Shown: piece by piece, positions 15,833 through 23,569 of the stretch | How positions within the stretch are numbered: position 1 is the stretch's first letter | How the letters are laid out: each line of letters starts with the position of its first letter | Origin: Sphingomonas sp. R-74633 | Lineage (GTDB): Bacteria > Pseudomonadota > Alphaproteobacteria > Sphingomonadales > Sphingomonadaceae | NCBI RefSeq assembly: GCF_013416555.1 | Contig: NZ_JACCFG010000004.1 | Coordinates: forward strand, 62,001-126,000 | Direction of reading: 5' to 3' | DNA: 64,000 bases | Made by a program: the position numbers and the translations under genes | Notes under the pieces: model-generated | The model's input: the letters and a program-made list of their open reading frames with translations, nothing else | Databases searched by the model: none | What the model was told of the DNA's origin: nothing

Positions 15833-16804
15833 TCAGGGAACGTTGGAAACCCGGCCCTGCCAGGCAGTCGCCGTGAAGAACTCGCCGGTGCCGTTCTTGA
15901 ACGCGGCGCCGGCAGTCGTGTCGCCCTTCAGCTGCCAGGCGAGCCAGGCGGTCGGGAAGCCCATATAGCCGTACACGCCATTGTTGCAGGCCTTGAGGAA
16001 GCCGAGCAGCCCGCAGCCCGGGGTGCCGGTGATGTCATTATGATTGGCATTCTTCAGCAGGCCCTTGGCCTTGCGCATCCCGACCGGTGTGGCGTTGTAA
16101 TAAGCGGTCTGCGAATTGAGCTGGGTGCCGCCGCTCTGCGTATCGGGCGCGATCAGGCTGTCCGCCGTGCCGCTCACATAGAAGATCGATCCCGAACCGC
16201 CGGTCAGCGTCGGCGTCAGCAGGCAATTGTCCGCCGGATTGCACCAATTCTGGTTGGGCAGCTCGAACGTCACCGTCGTGGTGATCACGCCGCCCGAGTG
16301 GAACATCGCATTGGCGGCGCCGGACGCCCCCTGCGAATGGCCCGCCGCGCCGACATGCGCGAAATCGATGCGGTGATAGAAGGGGCTGGCGGGGTTCGCC
16401 TCCTGGGCCTGCATCCAGGCCAGCGAAGCCAGCACGGTGTCGCCATAGCCGGTCTGCTGGTCGCGCGTGGCGACGACGACGAAACCCCAGCTCGCGAGAT
16501 GCTTCAGCCAGTTGAGGTAATTGTCCGGCGTCGAACCGGTGCCGTTGGCCCATACCACCAGCGGCAGGCGCGTGGTCGAGGATGTGATGTTGGATGGATA
16601 GAAGACATCGCACTGGTTGCCCTTGGCATCGCAGGCGGCGGTAGAGCGCATCGTGGCGGTCGCGAGCGGGCCATTGGCATAATATTGGGTCTCGACCGGC
16701 CCGGTCGGGGCGTTGGGTATGGTCTGCGCCGTTGCCGGCACGGCGATGGCCAGTGCAGTGGTGGAAGCCAGGGTGGCGAGCATCACTCGAGATAGTCTCT
16801 TCAT
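15833..16804 (-). CDS. Secreted alpha/beta hydrolase of the PETase/cutinase-like family
   Basis: This 323-residue protein has a Sec signal (MKRLSRVMLATLASTTALAIAVPATA, cut near 26) and an alpha/beta-hydrolase fold. The nucleophile elbow is GHSQG (Ser157), the likely acid is Asp215 in GTADSLIAP, and the likely base is His255 in NANHND. The D-x-x-IAP pattern after the acid recalls PET hydrolases and cutinases. Several cysteines (58, 65, 188, 194, 264, 273) could form disulfides. AAGGAGAGG precedes the ATG by about five bases. Esterase or polyesterase activity is inferred from the motifs; the substrate is unknown. The 242 bases upstream (16805-17046) are unusually AT-rich near 17000-17040 and probably hold its promoter. 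Confidence 0.85.
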   Translation of the reverse strand: MKRLSRVMLATLASTTALAIAVPATAQTIPNAPTGPVETQYYANGPLATATMRSTAACDAKGNQCDVFYPSNITSSTTRLPLVVWANGTGSTPDNYLNWLKHLASWGFVVVATRDQQTGYGDTVLASLAWMQAQEANPASPFYHRIDFAHVGAAGHSQGASGAANAMFHSGGVITTTVTFELPNQNWCNPADNCLLTPTLTGGSGSIFYVSGTADSLIAPDTQSGGTQLNSQTAYYNATPVGMRKAKGLLKNANHNDITGTPGCGLLGFLKACNNGVYGYMGFPTAWLAWQLKGDTTAGAAFKNGTGEFFTATAWQGRVSNVP

Positions 16805-17046
16805 CTGCCTCTCCTTGCGTTTGTCATTCTCCTTGGAACCGCATCGGGCGGACGACGCCGGGCCGAGCGGTTCGGCCGCGCAGGGATAAGCGAGCGGGAA
16901 ACTCAGCTGGTTTTCATGATGGCGCATCGGGCCCGTCGGGCACGCGATGCCTGTTATCCTCCCCGATCGCCGGTCACTGCCGGTAATCGAAGGCTATGCT
17001 AACAATCACATGCGATCAAGTATGTATGTTATTCGCTCACAAGCAA

Positions 17047-18150
17047 TCATTCCGCAGCAACGGTGCGTGGCTTGCCGGGGTTCACGCCGTTGAGCAGCAG
17101 CGCGGCAATCGCCGAGCGCCGGACGATCAGCCGATGCGCCAGATAGGAGAGCCAACCCGCAAGCCCGACGGTGAGCGCATAGGCGGCATAAGGATCGAGC
17201 CGCAGCGGATCGAGCAGCATGTCGAGCAGCAGGATGATTGGAAAATGCAGCATGTAGATGGTGAAGGACGCATCGGCGATCCGCCGGAACAGCGGCGGCG
17301 TCTCGCGGATCGTCAGCGCCGAGCGCAGGATCAGCACGGTGACCGCGGGCGGGCACAGCGAAGCGGTGATTACGTTGAGCGGGCTCATCGGCGTGGCGAA
17401 CAGCCCGTCGCTGCCGCCGGGTAGCAGGCGCGAGGCAAGGCAGAGTGTGAAGACCAGCGCCAGCACAGTGAGCGCAGGCCCCGTGCGCGCCGTCACCCGG
17501 CGGAACAGCGCCGGCGAACCGGCCAGCACCAGCCCGAACAGATAGAGCGGCGCGAAGCTCACAATCTGGTGAAGTGTCCAGACGGCGTTCTGATACGGCC
17601 CCGCCAGCATCGCCAGCGCGACGATCAGCTGCACGAGGATCGTCGTCACCACCCCCACGCCCAGGATCGTCAGCGTCACCGAGGGGCGCTTCGCTTCGAC
17701 CCAGGCGTCGATCGAGGCGAACAGCCCACCCCTCCTGTCGGTGCGGTACAGCCACCAGGTGATCGGCGCGTAGAGAAGCAGATCGAGCAGGAACCAGAAA
17801 TGCCACCAGCCGAGCGCGGGCAGCGAGGGCACCGCGCTGCCATACCAGTGCCAGCTCAGGCAGATGCTCATGATCGGGGCGAGAACGAACAGGCCGAAGA
17901 TCGTCGGGAAGCCGATCTGGAACACCCGCCGCGTCAGCCAGGTATCGGCACTGTGCTTGCGGATCGCATAGAGGCTGAGCAGCCCGGCCACCGCGAAGAA
18001 CGCACCCATGCGGAAATTGGAGGAAATCCTAGCGATCAGATCGAACAGCGTCAGATGGACCTCCTGCACCATCGTGGCATGCAGAAAGATCCCGGCGAGC
18101 ATCAACAATGCCCGCCAGTTATCCAGCCCGGCTATACGCTCGCCTTGCAA
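17047..18150 (-). CDS. Membrane acyltransferase, acyltransferase-3 (OafA/YrhL) family
   Basis: Proteins of this family transfer acyl groups (often acetyl) to sugars and other envelope molecules. The 367-residue protein has about ten membrane helices and the N-terminal signature RIAGLDNWRALLMLAGIFLHATMV, with the conserved Arg and His near residues 13 and 24. It has no periplasmic SGNH domain of its own, but an SGNH hydrolase gene lies immediately upstream on the same strand, so the pair may act together. The acceptor cannot be read from sequence. Confidence 0.9.
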   Translation of the reverse strand: MQGERIAGLDNWRALLMLAGIFLHATMVQEVHLTLFDLIARISSNFRMGAFFAVAGLLSLYAIRKHSADTWLTRRVFQIGFPTIFGLFVLAPIMSICLSWHWYGSAVPSLPALGWWHFWFLLDLLLYAPITWWLYRTDRRGGLFASIDAWVEAKRPSVTLTILGVGVVTTILVQLIVALAMLAGPYQNAVWTLHQIVSFAPLYLFGLVLAGSPALFRRVTARTGPALTVLALVFTLCLASRLLPGGSDGLFATPMSPLNVITASLCPPAVTVLILRSALTIRETPPLFRRIADASFTIYMLHFPIILLLDMLLDPLRLDPYAAYALTVGLAGWLSYLAHRLIVRRSAIAALLLNGVNPGKPRTVAAE

Positions 18151-18203
18151 GATCGCCCCCCAATGCTGCGCAGGTGCAGTTCGGTGAGCCTTGATCTAGG
18201 TTA

Positions 18204-18219
18204 AACTACTTAAGCAGTT
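18204..18219. promoter_or_regulatory. Imperfect palindrome upstream of the acyltransferase gene
   Basis: AACTaCTTAAGcAGTT is a 16-bp dyad centred on CTTAAG with one mismatched pair of bases. It lies 54 bases before the acyltransferase start, in the space between it and the SGNH gene. It could be an operator; nothing else supports this. Confidence 0.25.
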
Positions 18220-18258
18220 GTTCCGGTTCCGCACCGAAATGGCGCTACCTGCGTTTTT

Positions 18259-18981
18259 TCACGACCTGGTGGGATTGCAGCGCGCCAGCACCTCAGGCTT
18301 GAATCTTTCATCGAGCGTCCGGCGCAGCGCGATCTTCCAGCGCCGATAGCCTTCGTCGTTCAAGTGCAGGCCGTCCTCCTTGAAGAAGGGCCCCGGCCGG
18401 CCGTTTTCGAGGAGCATCGGCACGATATCGACATAGGCGACATCGGTGCGGGTCAGGGCGATTGCCTTGGCCGCCGCATTATAGTGTTCCTGGTCCGCGC
18501 GCTGCTCCCAGCGGGTCGGGCTTGGCTTCAGCGAGATCAGGAAGACCGGCGTCTTGCCGAACAGGCGCGACTTGATCGCCAGGAATTCCTTCAGGTCGGC
18601 GACGGTGTCTTCCACCTTGCGGCCAAAGGCGAGGTCGTTGTCGCCGGCATAATAGACGATCGCCTGGGGCGCGTGCTTCGCCTCGTCATGCGCGAAATGG
18701 AGGTTGAGTTCGGGCATGGTCGCGCCGGCGATGCCGCGGTTCTGGGCATACCAGGGATAGAGATCCTGCTGCAGCGACGCCCAGCGGCTCATCGACGAGC
18801 TGCCGACGAACCACAGCACGCAGGCCCCTTCGGTCGACGAGGCGCCCGGCAGCGGCTCGCGCGCGCGCATCCACATATAGGTGCCGAAGATGCCCGAGAA
18901 GATCGCGAGCGCCAGCATGCACTTGCCGAACGCGGCAAGCGCAGTGCGTAGCGGCGATTCAGAACCTGGCAGCCTGGACAA
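18259..18981 (-). CDS. SGNH/GDSL-type hydrolase, membrane-anchored
   Basis: The 240-residue protein has a cytoplasmic start, one membrane helix (CMLALAIFSGIFGTYMWM, about residues 21-38) and a periplasmic SGNH domain. Block I reads FVGSSSMSRW (catalytic Ser near 57-58), block III GDND (Asn in the oxyanion hole), and block V DGLHLND (catalytic Asp-His). Such enzymes deacylate or transfer acyl groups on envelope glycans. It precedes the acyltransferase-3 gene at 17047-18150, which suggests a joint modification system. Confidence 0.9.
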   Translation of the reverse strand: MSRLPGSESPLRTALAAFGKCMLALAIFSGIFGTYMWMRAREPLPGASSTEGACVLWFVGSSSMSRWASLQQDLYPWYAQNRGIAGATMPELNLHFAHDEAKHAPQAIVYYAGDNDLAFGRKVEDTVADLKEFLAIKSRLFGKTPVFLISLKPSPTRWEQRADQEHYNAAAKAIALTRTDVAYVDIVPMLLENGRPGPFFKEDGLHLNDEGYRRWKIALRRTLDERFKPEVLARCNPTRS

Positions 18982-19043
18982 GCGCGACCCTCAACCTGCG
19001 AGCCGGCGGTCATAGTCTGCGGCAGGTTAAGGGCGGGTTCCCG

Positions 19044-20201
19044 TCAGGCGCGCAGCAGGTCCTGCAGCGGCTTGGCCATCTGCACTTCCGGGAACAGCTT
19101 CTTCGTCGCCGTCTGCGGCACCAGATCGAAATGCGCGGAGAGCGTGGAGCCGATCACCGTGTCGAGCCCGAGCGTGGGCTTGAGGTCGCGGTTCTCGTAG
19201 AGCGAGCCATCCGCCAGGCCCGGCCAGTCGGCGAGCACCCTGCCCCCGTTGACCGCGCCACCCATCAGCATCGCGCACGAGGCGGTGCCGTGATCGGTGC
19301 CCTGGGTGCCGTTGATCTTCACCGTGCGGCCGAACTCGGTGGCGACCAGCACCACGGTGTTGGCCCAGAGCGGCCCGAGGCCCTTTTGCAGCTCGCCGAC
19401 CATCTTATCGAGGCCGTTGAGCTGGCCGGCGAGACGCCCCTTCTGCCCGGCATGCGTATCCCAGCCGCCGGTCTCGATCATCGCGATGCGCGAGCCGCCG
19501 GGTGCCGAAAGCATCTTGGCGGTGAGCGCGCCGGTGTCGGCGGCGTTCTTGCCATTGTCCGAAGCGAGGTCGCTGGTCAGCACCTTGGTGGCAGTCGCCT
19601 GTTCCCAGATGCCGTGGAGCTGCTGATCGGCCTGGTACATCTGGCTCACCCGCATCAGCAGGTCGTCCGATGCGTCGGGCAGCGACGAAGGGGCATAGCT
19701 CGCCACTTCGACCGGGCCGCGCAGCGCCATCGGCACCGTCGCGGCGAGCGCGATCGCCTTGTCGTCGGCGGGAAGCATCGAGAGCAGCCGGTTGAGCCAG
19801 CCGTCCTTGAGCTGATAGGCCGAAGTGCCGCCGGTCTCGAGCACATTCTGCCCGTCGAAATGCGAGCGATCGCGATAGGGCGAGGCGACGGCGTGGAGGA
19901 ACAGCGCCTGCTTGGCGCCATAGAGCCCGTAGATGTTCTTCATCGACGGATGCAGCGCGAACAGGTCGTTGAGCTTGGGCGCCGTGGCGAAATCCTCGGC
20001 AAGCTGGCCGCGCTGGCCGGCATAAGCGGGGTCGCCGACCGGCGCGACGGTGTGCAGGCCATCGGCCGCGCCGCGCTGGATGATGAAGACGAAGCGCCGC
20101 TCGGTCGCCGCGCGGGCAAAGGCGATGCGCGAGCCGAAGGCAGTGGCGAGCATGGCGGAGGCGCCGAGCCCAACGAAATTACGACGGGAAAGTGCGTTCA
20201 T
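19044..20201 (-). CDS. DUF1501 protein with a Tat signal
   Basis: The 385-residue protein starts MNALSRRNFVGLGASAMLATAFG, a twin-arginine signal, so it should be exported folded by TatABC encoded at 7.8-9.4 kb. The mature part is a DUF1501 domain, which has an alkaline-phosphatase/sulfatase-like fold: FIIQRGAADGLHTV at the start, MIETGGWDTHAGQ and VLVATEFGRTVKINGTQGTDHGTASCAMLMGG further on carry the Asp/His residues expected to bind metal. It lies five bases downstream of the DUF1800 gene, its usual partner. The biochemical role of the pair is unknown. Confidence 0.93.
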   Translation of the reverse strand: MNALSRRNFVGLGASAMLATAFGSRIAFARAATERRFVFIIQRGAADGLHTVAPVGDPAYAGQRGQLAEDFATAPKLNDLFALHPSMKNIYGLYGAKQALFLHAVASPYRDRSHFDGQNVLETGGTSAYQLKDGWLNRLLSMLPADDKAIALAATVPMALRGPVEVASYAPSSLPDASDDLLMRVSQMYQADQQLHGIWEQATATKVLTSDLASDNGKNAADTGALTAKMLSAPGGSRIAMIETGGWDTHAGQKGRLAGQLNGLDKMVGELQKGLGPLWANTVVLVATEFGRTVKINGTQGTDHGTASCAMLMGGAVNGGRVLADWPGLADGSLYENRDLKPTLGLDTVIGSTLSAHFDLVPQTATKKLFPEVQMAKPLQDLLRA

Positions 20202-20206
20202 CGGGC

Positions 20207-21799
20207 TTACCTCCGCATGAATTCGGGCGAGACGAGCATCAGGGCGAGGCCCTGGCCCGGGCTCTCGGCGCGCGCGATCGACTGGGTGGTGGCAGGGCTG
20301 AGCGCACCGGGGAAGATCTCGGCGGCGCGCTGGCGGGCGTCGATCAGGTTCTTGGTCCGCTGCGCCATGCGCTCGGCCGCTTCGACGCGGCGCATGATGG
20401 CATCGGGCCCGGCCCAGGCACCGGCGACATCGTCCCAGCCCGCGGGCGAACCCGGCTTCCAGGTCGGCTGGCCGAGCTGGCCCATCAGGCCGTTGACTGC
20501 ATTGGCCTGCACCTGCTGCGTACCGAGCGCGCGCATCGCCGAGATCGACCATTCCCAGGGCGACTTGAACTTGGCCGGCGTCGGCGCCCAGCATTCGGGC
20601 GAGGCGATCAGCGCACGGTAGACGGTCGGCAAGTCGCCGCCCGACGACAGGAACGCCTTCTCCAGCCGCGCGACCAGAGGCGCGGGCGGATCGTCATTGG
20701 CGAAATGGCGGGCGAGCTTGGTGGCGATATGGTGCGCCGTCGCCGGGTGGGTGGCGAGATAGTTGAGCACCGCGGCCGCCTGCGCCTCGCCTTCCTGCGC
20801 CCATTGCTTGCCCAGGATCGTGCGGGTGCCGGGCTCGTGCACGCGCTCGGCGAACATGAAGGTGCCGGGCTCGCCATCCGCTACGCCCGCATAGCGCGCG
20901 CCGGCGCCGCGGCCGATGCCGGCGACAGTGAATCCGGTCATCGCGCGGGCGAACTCGGTGACGTCCGCCTGCGTGTAGACGCTGCGCACGCCGAGCGTGT
21001 GAAGCTCCATGATCTCGCGCGCGAGATTCTCGTTTAGGCCGGCGCGGTTCTTGCCCTTCCGGCGCGCCGCAGCCTGCGCGATCTGGCTGTTGGGACCTAC
21101 CGACACTGCCTGATCGAGGAAGAGCAGCATCGCCGGATGGCGCTCGACTGCGTTCACCATGTCGGCGAACTTGCCCATCACATGCGGGCGAATCGCCTCG
21201 AACTCGAGCGTGCCAGACAGCCCGACCAGCTCAAGCTTGTCGGCGGAGACGGCGAAATGGTTCGCCCAGAAATGGACGAGCCGCTCGGCAAAGGGCGTGG
21301 GCGACGTGATCGCGGTCAGCGCGCGGGCCGAGACCATGCCGACATAATATTGCTGCTGCTCGCGCCGCGCCTCGCGCCGGGCGATCATCTCGGCATTCTC
21401 GCCCTCGTAGAGCTTCTTCGCGCCGGGCTTGCCCTGCATGTCCTGCATCCGCGCGCCGGCCGGCTGGGCGCTCATCGCGTCCTGCATCGCCGGGGCACCC
21501 TGCATGTCCTGCATCGTCGCGCCTTCGGCCATCGGCGGCTTGGCGCCGGCGGGCTTGGAAGGCGTGTCGACCGGCCCCTTTGGCTTGGGGTTCTCGATGC
21601 GGAGCTGGCGCTGGCGCTCGTAGAAGTCGCCCAGCGCGCGAGCCACCTGCGTGCTCGGTACCTGCGAGGCGATCGCCTGGGGCCTGGGATCGAAGGCAGC
21701 GATCTGTGCGGCCAGCCATTTGCGGGGATCGGTCCCGGCGTCCTCACCCGGCCTGGCGCCGAGTCCGAAGCGATTTAGGGCGATACTGGCGTCCGTCAT
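20207..21799 (-). CDS. DUF1800 protein, partner of DUF1501
   Basis: The 530-residue protein begins MTDASIALNRFGLGARPGE and contains the DUF1800 hallmarks: FWANHFAVSADK near residue 200, NENLAREIMELHTLGVRSVYTQADVTEFARAMTGF near residues 255-290 and FMFAERVHEPGTRTILG. Between residues about 85-140 is a low-complexity insert with repeated MQDMQG units. There is no obvious signal peptide. AGGGGAG precedes the start. It forms a two-gene operon with DUF1501; the pair is widespread but uncharacterised. Confidence 0.92.
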   Translation of the reverse strand: MTDASIALNRFGLGARPGEDAGTDPRKWLAAQIAAFDPRPQAIASQVPSTQVARALGDFYERQRQLRIENPKPKGPVDTPSKPAGAKPPMAEGATMQDMQGAPAMQDAMSAQPAGARMQDMQGKPGAKKLYEGENAEMIARREARREQQQYYVGMVSARALTAITSPTPFAERLVHFWANHFAVSADKLELVGLSGTLEFEAIRPHVMGKFADMVNAVERHPAMLLFLDQAVSVGPNSQIAQAAARRKGKNRAGLNENLAREIMELHTLGVRSVYTQADVTEFARAMTGFTVAGIGRGAGARYAGVADGEPGTFMFAERVHEPGTRTILGKQWAQEGEAQAAAVLNYLATHPATAHHIATKLARHFANDDPPAPLVARLEKAFLSSGGDLPTVYRALIASPECWAPTPAKFKSPWEWSISAMRALGTQQVQANAVNGLMGQLGQPTWKPGSPAGWDDVAGAWAGPDAIMRRVEAAERMAQRTKNLIDARQRAAEIFPGALSPATTQSIARAESPGQGLALMLVSPEFMRR

Positions 21800-22026
21800 G
21801 CGACTCCCCTGTGATCTTATATTTCCGGTCTACGCACAAAGTGTCGCAGAAGTTTGCCACAGTTTCGGTTCGCCGCCATCCCGCCTCGCTTGGTCGATTG
21901 CATTTCCTGCAATCGCCGGGGCCGCCCTTTGCGGTTGCCGGATTTGCTGCGTCGCAACATAAGTTGGCGCAAGAACAAAACAAAATTGGATGCCGATCTG
22001 GCTCTTTACCAACAAGGAGAAAGATC

Positions 22027-22302
22027 GTGACGAAATTCCTGTTCGCGGCTGCTGCCGCTGTCCTGACCTTCACTGCCCCCGCCGCGTTCGCCGGCGACCG
22101 CACCTTCACCCATGAAGGCGTGACCTACACCTATTCGGTGACCACCAAGGACAACGCCCAGGTTCTCGAGGGCAAGACCAGCGAAGGCGGCGATTTCCGT
22201 CTCTCGGTGAAGAATGGCTGGGTCGATGGCTACGTCAACGACTCGCGCGTCTCGTTCCGCGCGCCCTCGCAGAAGGCGCCGACGCAGCTCGCTGCGCGCT
22301 GA
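22027..22302 (+). CDS. Small secreted protein of unknown function
   Basis: The 91-residue protein has a Sec signal (start to about residue 22, ending PAAFA) and a mature beta-rich domain GDRTFTHEGVTYTYSVTTKDNAQVLEGKTSEGGDFRLSVKNGWVDGYVNDSRVSF. The start is GTG at 22027, seven bases after AAGGAG. I do not recognise the family; similar small periplasmic proteins seem common in sphingomonads. It stands alone between the divergent DUF1800 gene and a terminator; the 227 bases upstream hold the divergent promoters but no clear motif. Confidence 0.8.
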   Translation: MTKFLFAAAAAVLTFTAPAAFAGDRTFTHEGVTYTYSVTTKDNAQVLEGKTSEGGDFRLSVKNGWVDGYVNDSRVSFRAPSQKAPTQLAAR

Positions 22303-22325
22303 GCATTTCCCGCAAGGGGTAGAAG

Positions 22326-22354
22326 AGGCCGGGGCGGCGACGCTCCGGCCTTTT
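22326..22354 (+). terminator. Rho-independent terminator
   Basis: AGGCCGG and CCGGCCT arms separated by 12 bases, which can pair further as GC/GC, are followed by TTTT. It ends the small secreted protein transcript just before the converging dgt stop. Confidence 0.8.
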
Positions 22355-22358
22355 CGCG

Positions 22359-23525
22359 TCAAAAGCCTTCGGGCAGGTCGATCTTGCCGACCAGTTCGCG
22401 GTAGCGCGCAATGGCGTAGCGATCGGTCATGCCCGCGATGAAATCGGCGATGTGACGGCTGCGTGCCGGCTCCTCCGCCGGCAGCGCCTCGGCCCACTCG
22501 GCGGGCATCTGCGCGGGATCGGCGCGGTAGAGCGCGAACAGGCCCGCCACCACGATGCTCGCCGCATCCGCCGCGGCAAGCTGGCTCGGATGGTGGTAGA
22601 GATTGGCGTACATGAAGCGCTTGAGCCCGCGTTCGGCCTCGCGCATCCCGTCCGAGAAATGCGCGAGCACCCGGCCCGCCGCGCGGACGTCCGCCACCGT
22701 CTCGACGCCGCTTTCGGCGATGCGGACCTGGGTGGCGCCGATCAGGTCGTTGACCATGATGCCGATCTGGGCACGGACCAGTTCGCTGATCAGGCGGCGG
22801 CGCTCGCAACCGGGGAATTTCGCTTCGACCTGTCGCCAGCCCTCGGCGACCATCGGCACTTCGAACAGCTGATCGAGCTGGAGCAGCCCCGCGCGCAGGC
22901 CATCGTCGATGTCGTGATTGTCATAGGCGATGTCGTCGGCGATCGCCGCGACCTGCGCCTCGAGCGAGGCCCAGCTGTTCAGCTCGAGCGGAAAGGCTGC
23001 GTCAGCCTCGGCCAGCGCCCATTCGGGATTCGCGATCGGGCCATTATGCTTGGCGAGCCCCTCGAGCGTATCCCAGGTGAGGTTGAGCCCGTCCCAGGCG
23101 GGATAGGGCCGCTCGATCGCCGTGAGGGTGCGCAGCGTATTGCCGTTGTGATCGAACCCGCCCTGCCCGGCCAGCGCTTCGTTCAGCGCCTTCTCGCCGG
23201 CATGGCCGAAGGGCGGATGGCCGATATCGTGGGCGAGACACAGCGCCTCGGTCAGGTCCTCGTTGAGGCCCAGCGTCCGCGCGATGGCGCGGCCGATCTG
23301 GGCGACTTCGAGACTGTGCGTCAGCCGCACGCGGAAATGGTCGCCGTCGGGCGCCATGAACACCTGGGTCTTGTGGCGCAGGCGGCGGAAGCTGATCGAG
23401 TGGATGATCCGGTCGCGGTCGCGCTGGAAGGCGTCGCGGGGTCCGCGGACGGTGCCGCCGGGCTCGGGATGGAGACGGCCGCGGCTGGCTTCAGGCGTGG
23501 AGGCCCAGGAGGAAATTGCTTTCAC
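22359..23525 (-). CDS. dgt: dGTP triphosphohydrolase-like HD-domain protein
   Basis: dGTPase-like proteins hydrolyse dNTPs to nucleosides and tripolyphosphate. The 388-residue protein has the family start [41 protein letters not shown], then the metal-binding HD set: [11 protein letters not shown] (His near 70), [16 protein letters not shown] (HD near 99-100, then the second His) and [14 protein letters not shown] (Asp). The length of about 390 fits the shorter dGTPase-like class found in alphaproteobacteria. Confidence 0.94.
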   Translation of the reverse strand: MKAISSWASTPEASRGRLHPEPGGTVRGPRDAFQRDRDRIIHSISFRRLRHKTQVFMAPDGDHFRVRLTHSLEVAQIGRAIARTLGLNEDLTEALCLAHDIGHPPFGHAGEKALNEALAGQGGFDHNGNTLRTLTAIERPYPAWDGLNLTWDTLEGLAKHNGPIANPEWALAEADAAFPLELNSWASLEAQVAAIADDIAYDNHDIDDGLRAGLLQLDQLFEVPMVAEGWRQVEAKFPGCERRRLISELVRAQIGIMVNDLIGATQVRIAESGVETVADVRAAGRVLAHFSDGMREAERGLKRFMYANLYHHPSQLAAADAASIVVAGLFALYRADPAQMPAEWAEALPAEEPARSRHIADFIAGMTDRYAIARYRELVGKIDLPEGF

Positions 23526-23569
23526 CAGGCTGCCCTAACAGCCTCGTCGCCACACGTCATCCACTGCGA

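Noticed and set aside
21580..22302. Longer 240-codon frame ending with the small secreted protein
   Set aside because: The upstream part overlaps the divergent DUF1800 gene and has no family features; the GTG at 22027 has a strong ribosome site and starts a signal peptide.
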